Of a DNA stretch of 64,000 bases, positions 28,470 to 37,834 are shown piece by piece. The stretch covers positions 62,001-126,000 of the forward strand of contig NZ_JSYP01000007.1 in assembly GCF_000813005.1 (NCBI RefSeq), read 5' to 3'. A program made the position numbers and the translations under genes. Position 1 is the stretch's first letter, and every line of letters starts with the position of its first letter. The notes below the pieces were generated by a model. The model made no database searches, was not told the DNA's origin, and saw nothing but the letters and a program-made list of their open reading frames with translations. The stretch comes from Flavobacterium sp. KMS. Lineage in GTDB: Bacteria; Bacteroidota; Bacteroidia; Flavobacteriales; Flavobacteriaceae.

Positions 28470-29108
28470 TTATTCTCTATCATAAGAAAACTGAATTCCT
28501 GCTGTACCTCCTGTTTTAATAAACAATTGCATAAATTCCTGAGCCGTTTCAGAACGTCCCCAGTCGCGTTGCAATTCACAAAATAATTGTGGCGCACTAA
28601 CCAGAATTGCTCCGGCTTGCTCCATTCTTCTTAATGCTGCATTATGCGCCTCTAAAGAAGTTCCTCCTACAGCATCAACTACTAAGTAAACATCATAGCC
28701 TTCTCTTAAAGCATCTAGTGCAGGAAAAGAAAGGCAAGCCTCTGTCCATAAAGCGGTCATTATTAGTTTTTTCTTTCCGGTTGCTTTAACAGCTTCTAAA
28801 AATTCTTTGTCTTCCCAAGAATTTATAGTGGTTCTGTCATAAGATGGTATTCCTTCTAATTCTCTTTTTAATTGAGGAATTGTTTCTTTATTAAATCCAG
28901 TTTTTACATTCACCGTCGAAAGTACAATCGGCAAATCATAAACTTTAGCCATTTTGGCTACACCACAAATATTATTAATAAGTATCTGTCTATCCATTGA
29001 AGCAATGGAATTGACTTGTACTGGTTGATAATCGATAATGATTAATGCTGCATTTTCTGGTGTTAACAGATGATCGCTTTTCTGATCACGAATTGGTAAA
29101 CTGCTCAT
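28470..29108 (-). CDS. Isochorismatase-fold cysteine hydrolase 1
   Basis: A 212-residue hydrolase with the catalytic Asp D26 (LIIIDYQP) and nucleophile Cys C125 (TEACLSFPALDALREGYDV). The usual catalytic lysine position is occupied by an arginine-containing stretch (YDRTTINSWED), as in the YcaC subgroup. Family members hydrolyse amides or related C-N bonds. The substrate is unknown. It lies 55 bp after a second member of the same family, last gene of the GNAT-pirin-YceI operon. Confidence 0.85.
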   Translation of the reverse strand: MSSLPIRDQKSDHLLTPENAALIIIDYQPVQVNSIASMDRQILINNICGVAKMAKVYDLPIVLSTVNVKTGFNKETIPQLKRELEGIPSYDRTTINSWEDKEFLEAVKATGKKKLIMTALWTEACLSFPALDALREGYDVYLVVDAVGGTSLEAHNAALRRMEQAGAILVSAPQLFCELQRDWGRSETAQEFMQLFIKTGGTAGIQFSYDRE

Positions 29109-29163
29109 AATTTCTATTTTTTATGTTAATCTTAATTTATTATTACTGCCTATTACAATCTCT

Positions 29164-29802
29164 TTACTTTTTAGATGTTCCTATGCTTTCTGCTTTTAAG
29201 AAACTTTCGATTACTGCCTGATAATTTGGCATAACCGCTGAATACGCTTCTGCAAATTGTAAAGCATCTGGACGATTCCATGTTTTTTGAATTTCGCTAC
29301 AAACAGCTGTTGTTGTGATTGGAACTACTCCTGCAAGTGTTAATCTGGCAAGTGTTGTTTGTGATGATAAAGGACTCATATCGCCAGAAGCATCAATGAC
29401 AGCAAATACTTCATAACCTTCTGTTACTGCCGAGATAGAAGGAAAAGCTACACATACGCTAGTTAATACACCTCCAATAATTATTTTTTTCTTACCTGTT
29501 TTTTTTACTGCTTCAACAAATGCTGGCGTATCCCAAGCATTAATTTCACCATTACGAGGCACATAAACAGCATGTGGAGCATATTTATGAATTTCTGGCA
29601 TTAACGGTCCATTAGGTCCATTAGGCTCAGAAGCTGTTGTTATTACAGGAATATTTTCTATCGCTGCAATTTTAGCTAATGTGGTTACATTGTTACGCAA
29701 TGAGGTAACATCAATGTCTTTTACGGTTTGAAACAAACCACTTTGATGATCGATAAGTAAGATTACTACTTCGTCTGAATTTATTCTAGTTACTACTGAC
29801 AT
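29164..29802 (-). CDS. Isochorismatase-fold hydrolase 2 (YcaC-like)
   Basis: A 212-residue hydrolase resembling E. coli YcaC: D18 (LLIDHQSGLF), R83 in YVPRNGEINAWDTPAF, and C117 in LTSVCVAFPSISAVTEGYEV. YcaC-type enzymes are octameric and of unresolved specificity. This copy is clearly distinct from its neighbour (28470-29108), so the pair looks like old divergence rather than a recent duplication. It is co-directional with YceI and pirin genes. Confidence 0.87.
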   Translation of the reverse strand: MSVVTRINSDEVVILLIDHQSGLFQTVKDIDVTSLRNNVTTLAKIAAIENIPVITTASEPNGPNGPLMPEIHKYAPHAVYVPRNGEINAWDTPAFVEAVKKTGKKKIIIGGVLTSVCVAFPSISAVTEGYEVFAVIDASGDMSPLSSQTTLARLTLAGVVPITTTAVCSEIQKTWNRPDALQFAEAYSAVMPNYQAVIESFLKAESIGTSKK

Positions 29803-29842
29803 GTTTTTTAAGTTTATTTGTTATTATTATGTTTATCTTAAT

Positions 29843-30367
29843 TTATTCCTTTGGAAATTCTCCATCCATTTTTATTAGTACATCGTCCTTAAGTCCATCA
29901 AAAGGTAAAATCAACCCTACTTTAAAATCAGAACGTTTTAACGTTGCCAAAACCTGAAATCCAGATGTGATTTTGTTCGAATTCGGATTAAGCATTGTTC
30001 CTCGATAAATAAAATCTACCGTAACTTCTTTTGTAAAACCATGCATACTAAGATTGCCAGTAACTTTATAATTATCTTTGCTGCTTTCTTTTATCGCATT
30101 ACTTTTAAAATTTAGAGTAGGATATTTTTCCGCATCAAAAAAATTGGGACCGCGTAAATCTTCGTCTCTTCCTTCTGAATTTGTAAACACCGAATTTATT
30201 TCTGCTGATAATTCAAAAGAGGCATCACTAAAATCTGATTTGGTCGTTACTACCGTCAAATCAAAATTGTTAAACTGACCTACAATATCATTAATCATCA
30301 TATGTGTTACCGTAAAGCCAAGTCTTGAATGCTCATGATCATTTCGCCATATTGTTTGATTTTCCAT
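29843..30367 (-). CDS. YceI-like family protein, cytoplasmic form
   Basis: A 174-residue lipocalin-like protein with the YceI hallmarks: RLGFTVTHMMINDIVGQF near the start, LRGPNFFDAEKYPTLNFKS, GNLSMHGFTKEV and FKVGLILPFDGLKDDV. YceI proteins carry isoprenoid lipids such as polyprenyl chains. There is no signal peptide (it starts MENQTIWRNDHEHSR), so it acts in the cytoplasm or needs another export route. Fourth in the operon with GNAT and pirin. Confidence 0.9.
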   Translation of the reverse strand: MENQTIWRNDHEHSRLGFTVTHMMINDIVGQFNNFDLTVVTTKSDFSDASFELSAEINSVFTNSEGRDEDLRGPNFFDAEKYPTLNFKSNAIKESSKDNYKVTGNLSMHGFTKEVTVDFIYRGTMLNPNSNKITSGFQVLATLKRSDFKVGLILPFDGLKDDVLIKMDGEFPKE

Positions 30368-30397
30368 ATTCTTATTATTTAATTCTTAATCTATTAA

Positions 30398-31273
30398 TTA
30401 CTCTAAATACCCGAACCTTCCCATATTTACATCATCGAATGCCTGAATGATTTCTTCCTGGGTATTCATAACAAAAGGCCCATGAGCAACTATTGGCTCA
30501 TTTATCGGTTCCCCACTCAATATCAACACTATTGAATCTTCAGATGCTTTAATTGTAAATTCTTCGCCTTCATTTGCAAAAAGCAAAAAATTATCTGCAG
30601 GTACATTTCCACTATCATTAACCCTAATACTTCCCTCTATCACTAAAAGTGCTGAGTTGTGATTAGCAGGGAAATTAAAAGTTGTAGTAGCTCCTTTGTT
30701 CAATTTTGCATTAAACAAATTCACAGGAGTAAATGTTGTGGCTGTTCCTGGAGTACCATTATATTCACCTGCAATAACTTCTATAATACCATCGTTGTTA
30801 GGCAGTTTATGCTTATTGATTTCGCTATTAATAATCCCCTGATATTTGGGTTTTGTCATTTTATCCTTGGCTGGAAGATTTACCCAAAGCTGTACCATCT
30901 GAAAATCACCTCCTTCTTTGCTAAACTGCTCTTCGTGATATTCTTTATGTAAAATTCCAGAAGCAGCAGTCATCCATTGTACATCTCCTTCACCAATTAC
31001 ACCACTGTTTCCAGAACTGTCATGATGTGCTACTTTCCCTTTGTAGGCAATCGTAACTGTTTCAAAACCTCTATGAGGATGTACTCCAACACCTCTTAAC
31101 TCATCTGTTGGCGAAAAATAAAATTTAGAGTTATAATCCATCATTATAAATGGACTCATTCTCTCCATGCTCATCCCTTTTCCGTAAGGAATAAAATTAT
31201 GTACTCTAAACCCGTCTCCTACCATATGTGGTGCAGGCGGTGTTAATACTTGTTCTATTTTTTTTGTTTTCAT
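30398..31273 (-). CDS. Pirin family protein
   Basis: A 291-residue bicupin. The metal-binding N-terminal cupin shows GVHPHRGFETVTIAYKGKV and HHDSSGNSG, then MTAASGILHKEYHEEQF, the pirin quercetinase-type motifs. The C-terminal cupin is less conserved and ends VNMGRFGYLE. Some pirins are quercetin dioxygenases, and others act as redox sensors. The position in an operon with YceI and two small hydrolases suggests a stress response. It starts 8 bp from the GNAT gene. Confidence 0.92.
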   Translation of the reverse strand: MKTKKIEQVLTPPAPHMVGDGFRVHNFIPYGKGMSMERMSPFIMMDYNSKFYFSPTDELRGVGVHPHRGFETVTIAYKGKVAHHDSSGNSGVIGEGDVQWMTAASGILHKEYHEEQFSKEGGDFQMVQLWVNLPAKDKMTKPKYQGIINSEINKHKLPNNDGIIEVIAGEYNGTPGTATTFTPVNLFNAKLNKGATTTFNFPANHNSALLVIEGSIRVNDSGNVPADNFLLFANEGEEFTIKASEDSIVLILSGEPINEPIVAHGPFVMNTQEEIIQAFDDVNMGRFGYLE

Positions 31274-31280
31274 TTTAATG

Positions 31281-31571
31281 TTATTCTTTATTATGAAACA
31301 ATGAGTTTGCCTGATATTCAGGATGCTTATCGATATAGGCTTTTATGTATGGACAATAAGGTTTTACTTTAAGATGATTCTCTTCTGCATAATCCAAAAC
31401 ATATTTAGCGATATAAGCAGCTATGCCTCTTCCTCCTAATTCGGGTGGAACTTCTGTATGGATATAAGCAATACCGCCATCAAACAATTTGTATTGTTCA
31501 AACGCTATTTTTCCATCTAAATGAATCTCAAAACGTTTGTCTTTTTCGTTATTTATAACTGTGTATTCCAT
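31281..31571 (-). CDS. Small GNAT-type N-acetyltransferase (YjdJ-like)
   Basis: A 96-residue minimal GNAT protein with the acetyl-CoA loop in PPELGGRGIAAYIAKYVLDYAEE and the C-terminal KVKPYCPYIKAYIDKHPEYQ typical of the YjdJ/Gcn5-like small family. The acceptor is unknown. First gene of the pirin operon. A Crp/Fnr regulator gene lies 275 bp upstream on the same strand. Confidence 0.9.
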   Translation of the reverse strand: MEYTVINNEKDKRFEIHLDGKIAFEQYKLFDGGIAYIHTEVPPELGGRGIAAYIAKYVLDYAEENHLKVKPYCPYIKAYIDKHPEYQANSLFHNKE

Positions 31572-31846
31572 GATCTAGTTTTTTAGTATTGTAAAATTAG
31601 TGAGGATAAAAAACTAAGTACTTGATCTATGATAAGAAATATAAAAAGGGAGGATAAAAATATAAATCAATGATTATCAACTTATAAAAACACAGAAATA
31701 TGACAGTATAGTGCTTCAAAGTTTAATTTGAAACAAATACTCTCTATTGTAAAGAATCGGCTCTGAGCCTAAAAAATATTATGAAGATGTTATTGTATTA
31801 ACAATAATTATTAATAACAACTATTATGGAGTCTGTACTGAATAAC

Positions 31847-32437
31847 TTAGTACTTGAAGTTTTTTCTGGCTAGTTCTTTTCGGACTCTACTCAAACTTTC
31901 GGGGGTAATGCCAAGATAAGAAGCAATCATTTGAAGTGGTAATCTAAAGGTAATTTCGCGATGCGTTTCTATAAAATCTAAATATTTTTTCTCAGCGGTG
32001 GCTGCCAATAAATAATTTATTCTTTTCTGCATCTGGCGAATATTTTTTTGCAAAGCGAGGGTATTAAAAGAAACAAAATTTACAGAGATTTTCTCAGCAT
32101 TTTTAAGAAACTCCTTTTGGATATAAATTATCTCTGCATCTTCAATTACATCAATAAATAAATCTGATGGCTCATCAAAGTAAAAACTGCTCCTGTCTGC
32201 AATCCACCAATTTTCTGAAGCAAACTGGATAATATGATCCTTTCCCATTTCATCTACAGTATAGGAACGTAACAGACCTTTACACACAAAGAATGCTCTA
32301 TCGCAAATTTGATTTTCTTTTAATAAAATTGTTCCTTTTTTTATTTTAAGAGAATGTACCAAATGCTCTAACTCTTTATACTGTTCCTCTGATATATCAG
32401 TATTACTTAGCATATATTTTTTAAATTGTTCCAGCAT
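31847..32437 (-). CDS. Crp/Fnr family transcriptional regulator
   Basis: A cyclic-nucleotide-binding-type N-terminal barrel (KKGTILLKENQICDRAFFVCKGLLRSY) is followed by a C-terminal winged helix with FRLPLQMIASYLGITPESLSRVRKEL. The start is taken at the internal ATG at 32437 (MLEQFKKYMLSN), which matches family N-termini. The frame extends to 32476. No Fnr-type cysteine cluster is present, so it is not an iron-sulfur oxygen sensor. It may control the pirin operon downstream (inference from position). Confidence 0.88.
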   Translation of the reverse strand: MLEQFKKYMLSNTDISEEQYKELEHLVHSLKIKKGTILLKENQICDRAFFVCKGLLRSYTVDEMGKDHIIQFASENWWIADRSSFYFDEPSDLFIDVIEDAEIIYIQKEFLKNAEKISVNFVSFNTLALQKNIRQMQKRINYLLAATAEKKYLDFIETHREITFRLPLQMIASYLGITPESLSRVRKELARKNFKY

Positions 32438-32681
32438 TTGTATAAAGAGATTAATTTGTAAAGTGAATGTATACAAAATTAATTAAAATGATAAAGACTT
32501 ATAAATAATACCTAGTTTAATTTAAGAAAGTAACTCCATAACAATAGGGACAGAGGTAATATTTCAGGTTTTAGGCATTCTCTGTTTTAACTAATCTTTA
32601 CACATCATTTCTTCTAAAATCAAAAAAAATTAAATCTTCTAAGCATTCCAATTAAAGATTAAAATATTAGATAAAACAAAA

Positions 32682-32705
32682 AAGCCCACTCGATTGAGTG
32701 GGCTT
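32682..32705 (-). terminator. Terminator of the beta-propeller/metalloprotease operon
   Basis: Perfect stem AAGCCCACTC (32682-32691) / GAGTGGGCTT (32696-32705), loop GATT, with plus-strand A's giving a U tract on the minus transcript. Its core CCACTCgattGAGTGG is the same as in the terminator next to tRNA-Arg at 51903-51926. Confidence 0.8.
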
Positions 32706-32745
32706 AAATATGAATATTTTCAATAAAAAAATATTACAATCGTTA

Positions 32746-33753
32746 TTATCTTTGTTCTGTAATTGCAGATTGGTTAAGTTTAATAACCCTAATTTTTTGG
32801 TTTGTATTATCCGATAAAAAAAGACGGTCATTAAGTTGTGCTGTACTTACAATAGTTCCAAAATTATTTTGTCCCATAACATCCGAAGCATTTACTCTTG
32901 GATTGTAAATCTTGTCCATAAATTCTCTTCTAGGATAAATACGCAAATAATTTAAATCCTTAACATTTTCTGAGGTAATAGCCCAATCTGCACTAATAGC
33001 AAGTGCAAGAGGTTTTGCCTCTCCAAACGGGATTACTGTAGCTTGTATAGGAACTGTAAGCGAAGCCGCTCCATTGGCACGAATACCTGCAATATTGTAA
33101 TATAAATACCCCTTTGCATTTCTTCCTGCTACAACTAGATTTCCATCTGCAACATCCATTGAATATACCTCATCATAACCTTTTAAAGTATTTAACTTGG
33201 CCATAGGAGCTAAATTCCAATCGCTTTTATCCGTAATTTGCGATGTCTCAAAAACTTTAATACTCGTTTCTTTTTCTTTAACGAATACTAATCCGTCTTT
33301 TACTACAACTCCAAAAACGTGCACAAAAGTTTTCCACCATTGACCGTTTCCTACTGTACTAATCCCTGCATTTGTAACTTCATCTATAACAAAAAGTCTA
33401 GACTCGACACTACCAATATAAATTCTGCCATTATCTACACATACCGAAGAAAGTTGCGTTAGCGGAATAGTGGTACTTCCTTTAGTATAATTTGCAATTG
33501 TTTTTATATGAGCCAATGTTTGAGCGTTAAAAATATCAAGTACATCACCATTACAAACATACAATTTGTCATTTGCTACAGCGATACCTTTAGGGTTAAA
33601 TGTCCCTTTTCCGTCTCCAATTTGACTTACAGTAATTGATGCTTCGTCAGTAGGATAATAATAACTATGATTAGGAGAAGCCCCCTCAAAAGAATCCTTA
33701 CTGCAGTTTGTAAAAATGCAAAGCAGTAGTATAAAAAAAGCTATTTTATTCAT
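32746..33753 (-). CDS. Lipoprotein with beta-propeller (NHL/WD-like) repeats
   Basis: From the ATG at 33753 (MNKIAFFILLLCIFTNCSKD) the protein has a lipobox ending in Cys. The frame extends eight codons upstream, but that would overlap the preceding gene. The mature part repeats a strand pattern (GIAVANDKLYVCNGD, SVCVDNGRIYIGSV, GVVVKDGLVFVKE, SMDVADGNLVVAG, TAQLNDRLFLSDN), about six blades of a propeller. No catalytic motif is seen. It starts 14 bp after the metalloprotease gene, so the two are made together and probably work together on the cell surface. Confidence 0.8.
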   Translation of the reverse strand: MNKIAFFILLLCIFTNCSKDSFEGASPNHSYYYPTDEASITVSQIGDGKGTFNPKGIAVANDKLYVCNGDVLDIFNAQTLAHIKTIANYTKGSTTIPLTQLSSVCVDNGRIYIGSVESRLFVIDEVTNAGISTVGNGQWWKTFVHVFGVVVKDGLVFVKEKETSIKVFETSQITDKSDWNLAPMAKLNTLKGYDEVYSMDVADGNLVVAGRNAKGYLYYNIAGIRANGAASLTVPIQATVIPFGEAKPLALAISADWAITSENVKDLNYLRIYPRREFMDKIYNPRVNASDVMGQNNFGTIVSTAQLNDRLFLSDNTNQKIRVIKLNQSAITEQR

Positions 33754-33767
33754 TGTAGTTTTAGGTG

Positions 33768-35006
33768 TTAATTCCATTTTCCGTCTCCTTTATATTTTAT
33801 TAAGAATGGATTTTTGGGATCAATTTTAAAAACAGGTTTTTTGTAAGTTCCTGTTAAGTAGTTTGTTTTAGTATATCCTTTTAAAACATCTGGATCTGTA
33901 AAAGGAAGATCGTTTAGGTAAATCAAGTATTTGTAAAAATGAGTCAACATCTCTTGTTGTCCCCCACCTTCGCCACTATTGGCTAAATTACTACTATGGC
34001 TAAAACCGATATGATGTGAATATTCGTGTGACCAAACCGACATATCACCTTTCCAGTGTCCAGTTACATAACTTGACTCCCATTGAGAAGCCAAAGCTCC
34101 GCCACCCCAAGCAGATCCTCCGCCTACCATTGCCATATCAACAGTTCTGCTATCAAGATAATTCCAATATATTTTCTCTATTTCAGCTTTAGAAAGATAA
34201 TCATAAGCACCACCAACATCATCAACATTTCCATGCCAATAAGTAGCTCCATTTATTGCTGTACCAGCTTGAGCAGCTTGTTCTTGCTTGTATCTGTCAA
34301 AATTAATAAAAGTGTCATAATATATTGGATGACTTAAAGCATACGAATAGTTGATAATCATTGCTATTGCTTCTTTAGCCAAAACAGGATTCATAGGTAA
34401 GTACACATAAGACGCATCACCACTAAGATGATACCAATCGTTAAATTGAACTAAATGTGAAGACTTAATCTTTTTGAATTTTGCAAATAATGGATCGCTA
34501 GATTCTACTGAAAATTCGATTGCTCCAGAAGAGAAACCATCAATTTTATCAATTGTTACCGCATTACCACTTTCTAATAAATAATCATTTTTGCCAGCAA
34601 CCAAAGGAAGTTGGTGAAACGAACGATGAAAAGCTGGAACTTTACTAAAATTATAAATTAAGAATCGCTTATCATAATTAGGCAATTTTGCATAGATTCT
34701 TACATCTGTAAGTCCAACAGGAGAGTAAAGAGAAATTTGTACAGAATCTTTTCCTTTTTGTATTACTTGCATTGGTTGATTTACTCGAAACCAACGATCT
34801 TTTTTGTCATACATTTTTGAAGGACTTTCGTCGTCTTCAAACATAGTCATAGCTCGATTACCTGGTTGTAAATTTGTTGCATCAATGCTTGGCAAATAGT
34901 TGGCTTCATAAGCCGTAGATTGGTCATCCTTATCACAACTTGTAGATATAAGAAAACCAGTAAGTAGTAAGCTGGCATAGAGCCACCTCTTGATGTTTGT
35001 AATCAT
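33768..35006 (-). CDS. Putative zinc metalloprotease lipoprotein
   Basis: A 412-residue lipoprotein (signal peptide and lipobox LISTSC). A metzincin-type zinc site is visible at residues 327-337, HEYSHHIGFSH (HExxHxxGxxH). The N-terminal ~200 residues (PMQVIQKGKDSVQISLYSPV) look like a beta-sandwich, and the region YWHGNVDDVGGAYDYLS precedes the active site. I do not recognise an exact peptidase family, and M60-like gluzincins differ at the third ligand. It forms a two-gene operon with the propeller lipoprotein. Confidence 0.75.
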   Translation of the reverse strand: MITNIKRWLYASLLLTGFLISTSCDKDDQSTAYEANYLPSIDATNLQPGNRAMTMFEDDESPSKMYDKKDRWFRVNQPMQVIQKGKDSVQISLYSPVGLTDVRIYAKLPNYDKRFLIYNFSKVPAFHRSFHQLPLVAGKNDYLLESGNAVTIDKIDGFSSGAIEFSVESSDPLFAKFKKIKSSHLVQFNDWYHLSGDASYVYLPMNPVLAKEAIAMIINYSYALSHPIYYDTFINFDRYKQEQAAQAGTAINGATYWHGNVDDVGGAYDYLSKAEIEKIYWNYLDSRTVDMAMVGGGSAWGGGALASQWESSYVTGHWKGDMSVWSHEYSHHIGFSHSSNLANSGEGGGQQEMLTHFYKYLIYLNDLPFTDPDVLKGYTKTNYLTGTYKKPVFKIDPKNPFLIKYKGDGKWN

Positions 35007-35189
35007 TGCTTGTAGGTTAATTAAAATTGTTTTTAGTCTTTGGGATATTAGATTTAAAAATCTAATGGGTGCAAATATCTTTTATTATTTTTTAAATAAA
35101 AATTTATTTTTATTATTTATAAAAAAGGATAATCTTTAAACAATTCTTGTCAGAAAAACGATACTGTTAAGACCATTTACAAAAAACAA

Positions 35190-35210
35190 AACCCGCTAAA
35201 TTAGCGGGTT
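35190..35210 (-). terminator. Hairpin downstream of the efflux-gene remnant
   Basis: Inverted repeat AACCCGCTAA (35190-35199) / TTAGCGGGTT (35201-35210), preceded by A-rich sequence, which is a U tract on the minus strand. Nearly the same hairpin recurs at 52092-52116 beside the second tRNA-Arg gene. Confidence 0.7.
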
Positions 35211-35247
35211 TGTATTTTGACCTTTATTATATTATTACATTAATTGC

Positions 35248-35490
35248 TTATTTCCAACCACCTCCTAAAGCGCAATACAAGTCTACAACAGCCTGTAACT
35301 TTTGTAAATTATCATTTACTCCGCTCAATTGTGCTGCCAAAAGATTTTGTTCAGAAGTCAGTACATCTGTATAATTGGTAGCCGAACTGTATTCTAAAAG
35401 TTGTTGTGCAAAGTCAACTGATTTTATCAATGCTTCAATTTGTTTCTCTCTCGAATCTTCTTTTTCAACTGCCATCTCATAAGCATACAA
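35248..35490 (-). pseudogene. C-terminal remnant of a TolC/NodT-type outer-membrane efflux protein
   Basis: The 80-residue frame (beginning at a TTG) ends LLAAQLSGVNDNLQKLQAVVDLYCALGGGWK. This is the characteristic C-terminus of RND-linked outer-membrane channels (CusC/OprM/NodT type). The preceding ~380 residues are missing. Sequence upstream (35491-35738) shows no matching reading frame and no membrane-fusion or RND pump genes follow. It is therefore a truncated leftover of a tripartite efflux operon, still followed by its terminator. Confidence 0.8.
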
Positions 35491-35738
35491 AGAAATGTTT
35501 AAAGTTATCGTCGATAGATGGATAAAATAAAAGACGACTATCCAAAATAGGCAGATATACCACTAATCCTTTCTACATCAATCAGATTAATCAAATCCTA
35601 GGCTGACTTTGTAAAACGCCCGATTATGTTCTGTTCGAAAAGAAGAGAAGCTTAAATTTAACGAAAGAGAAACCTTATTTCACATTGTCTTTTAGGAGAA
35701 AATACTTAACTTTATTTGATTCTTAAAATAACAATCAA

Positions 35739-37679
35739 ATGAAAGGAATCACATCTAAATTCGATAAAGTTTTGAATGCATCTACAGAAAAAGAGAAAGT
35801 AAATCATGAACCCGATTCTAGCAAAGAGCAGCAACGTAATACTCCAGAAAAGTCCATGCCGTTTTCAGATCAAATTGGAAACTATCAACGTAACATAGGA
35901 ATACCTACAAAATCCTATAAAGACAGTAAAGTCTACATTATAGGTAGCGGAATAGCTGGTATGGCAACTGCCTATTACTTTATTCGTGACGGACAAGTTC
36001 CTGCCAAAAACATCATATTTCTAGAACAATTACCTATTGATGGAGGCTCACTAGATGGTGCCGGAAATCCTAAAGATGGTTACATCATTAGAGGTGGTCG
36101 GGAAATGGATATGACTTATGAAAACCTTTGGGATATATTCCAAGACATTCCAGCTCTAGAAATGCCTGCTCCATATACTGTTCTGGATGAATACCGTTTA
36201 ATAAACGACAATGACTCTAATTATTCCAAAGCTAGACTTATACATAACAAAGGCGAAATAAAAGATTTTAGCAAATTCGGTCTAAACAAAAAAGACCAGT
36301 TGGCCATTATCAAACTTTTGCTAAAGAAAAAAGAAGAACTAGACGATATAACCATTGAAGGCTATTTTAGTGAATCTTTCTTAAGTAGTAACTTCTGGAC
36401 ATTCTGGCGTACCATGTTTGCCTTTGAGAACTGGCACAGCTTACTTGAGTTAAAACTTTATATGCATCGTTTCCTCCATGCTATTGATGGATTGAACGAC
36501 TTATCATCTTTAGTATTTCCAAAATACAATCAATACGACACCTTTGTAACACCTTTGCGCAAGTTTCTACAAGAAAAAGGAGTTAGTATTCAATTTAATA
36601 CACTCATAAACGACCTCGATATTCATATCAATACCGATGGAAAAGTAGTAAAAGGAATTATTACAGAAAAAGACGGTAAAGAAGTCATTATCCCAGTTGA
36701 GAAAGATGATTATGTAATTGTAACTACAGGATCTATGACAGAAGACACCTTTTATGGTGATAACAAAAAAGCTCCTATCATAACTATAGACAACAATACT
36801 AGTGGAAAAAGTGGAGGATGGAAACTATGGAAGAATCTTGCTGCAAAATCTAACGTTTTTGGTAATCCAGAAAAATTCTGTAGTAATATCGAAAAATCAT
36901 CTTGGGAATCAGTTACTTTAACTTGTAAGCCTTCTGCATTAGTAGAAAAACTAAAAGAGTATTCTGTAAATGATCCATATTCAGGAAAAACAGTTACCGG
37001 AGGAATTATTACTATTACAGATTCTAATTGGTTAATGAGTTTTACTTGCAACAGACAACCTCATTTCCCTGAGCAACCAGATGATATTTTAGTACTTTGG
37101 GTTTATGCATTGTTTATGGACAAGGAAGGAAACTACATTAAAAAGAAAATGCCACAATGTACAGGAGATGAAATTCTTGCTGAATTATGTTACCATACAG
37201 GTATTATCGATGAGTTAGATAATGTTATTAAAAACACCATCGTACGTACAGCTTTTATGCCCTATATTACTTCGATGTTTATGCCTAGAGCCAAAGGTGA
37301 CCGTCCAAGAGTAGTACCAGAAGGATGCAAAAACCTGGGGTTAATAGGACAGTTTGTAGAAACCAACAATGATGTAGTTTTTACAATGGAAAGTTCTGTA
37401 AGAACAGCAAGAATAGCCGTTTACGAATTATTGAATTTAAACAAACAAGTGCCCGATATCAATCCTTTGCAATACGATATTCGTCATTTGCTAAAAGCGA
37501 CAAAAACACTAAATGACAATAAACCATTTTTAGGAGAAAGCATATTGCGAAAAGTACTAAAAGGAACTTATTTTGAACACATCTTACCTGTTACTGAAGA
37601 AGAAGAGGAAGAACATGAGTCTTTTATAACAGAACAAGTAAGCAAATTCAAAGATTGGTTAAAAGGCGTAAAAGGCTAA
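35739..37679 (+). CDS. ohyA: Oleate hydratase (myosin-cross-reactive antigen family)
   Basis: A 646-residue FAD enzyme. The dinucleotide fold [13 protein letters not shown] lies at residues ~69-81. The catalytic acid E122 (GGREMDM) and Y241 (LKLYMHRFL) fall at exactly the positions known for the Elizabethkingia meningoseptica enzyme, with no gaps needed. Family members hydrate the cis-9 double bond of oleate to 10-hydroxystearate, detoxifying host or plant fatty acids. A lysine-rich C-terminal tail is present. Single gene with its own terminator, lying between an efflux-gene remnant and a tRNA scar. Confidence 0.96.
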   Translation: MKGITSKFDKVLNASTEKEKVNHEPDSSKEQQRNTPEKSMPFSDQIGNYQRNIGIPTKSYKDSKVYIIGSGIAGMATAYYFIRDGQVPAKNIIFLEQLPIDGGSLDGAGNPKDGYIIRGGREMDMTYENLWDIFQDIPALEMPAPYTVLDEYRLINDNDSNYSKARLIHNKGEIKDFSKFGLNKKDQLAIIKLLLKKKEELDDITIEGYFSESFLSSNFWTFWRTMFAFENWHSLLELKLYMHRFLHAIDGLNDLSSLVFPKYNQYDTFVTPLRKFLQEKGVSIQFNTLINDLDIHINTDGKVVKGIITEKDGKEVIIPVEKDDYVIVTTGSMTEDTFYGDNKKAPIITIDNNTSGKSGGWKLWKNLAAKSNVFGNPEKFCSNIEKSSWESVTLTCKPSALVEKLKEYSVNDPYSGKTVTGGIITITDSNWLMSFTCNRQPHFPEQPDDILVLWVYALFMDKEGNYIKKKMPQCTGDEILAELCYHTGIIDELDNVIKNTIVRTAFMPYITSMFMPRAKGDRPRVVPEGCKNLGLIGQFVETNNDVVFTMESSVRTARIAVYELLNLNKQVPDINPLQYDIRHLLKATKTLNDNKPFLGESILRKVLKGTYFEHILPVTEEEEEEHESFITEQVSKFKDWLKGVKG

Positions 37680-37707
37680 TAGTCATTTGAAACTCATAAT
37701 AAAACAG

Positions 37708-37742
37708 AAATCCTCAAAATCAAAAATTTTGAGGATTTTTTT
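37708..37742 (+). terminator. Terminator of the oleate hydratase gene
   Basis: Stem AAATCCTCAAAAT (37708-37720) / ATTTTGAGGATTT (37726-37738), 5-nt loop, then a T run. It lies 29 bp past the stop codon. Confidence 0.8.
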
Positions 37743-37743
37743 G

Positions 37744-37767
37744 TGATCACGGTAGGATTCGAACCTT
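37744..37767 (-). pseudogene. tRNA 3'-end remnant (T-arm plus acceptor strand), identity unknown
   Basis: On the minus strand this reads AAGGTTCGAATCCTACCGTGA..., a T-loop (TTCGAAT) with the 3' half of the T-stem and an acceptor-like strand. The 5' half of the T-stem does not pair fully (TAAGG against CCTAC). The ~50 nt upstream do not form D or anticodon arms. It is therefore a broken tRNA or an att-like scar. It lies just after the oleate hydratase terminator and just before the triple-RidA gene. Confidence 0.5.
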
Positions 37768-37834
37768 AAACCCACCCAATTTTAATCAAGAAGGTCTTTC
37801 GGGTGAGCACGTGTTTTTATAAAATAAATCTCTG

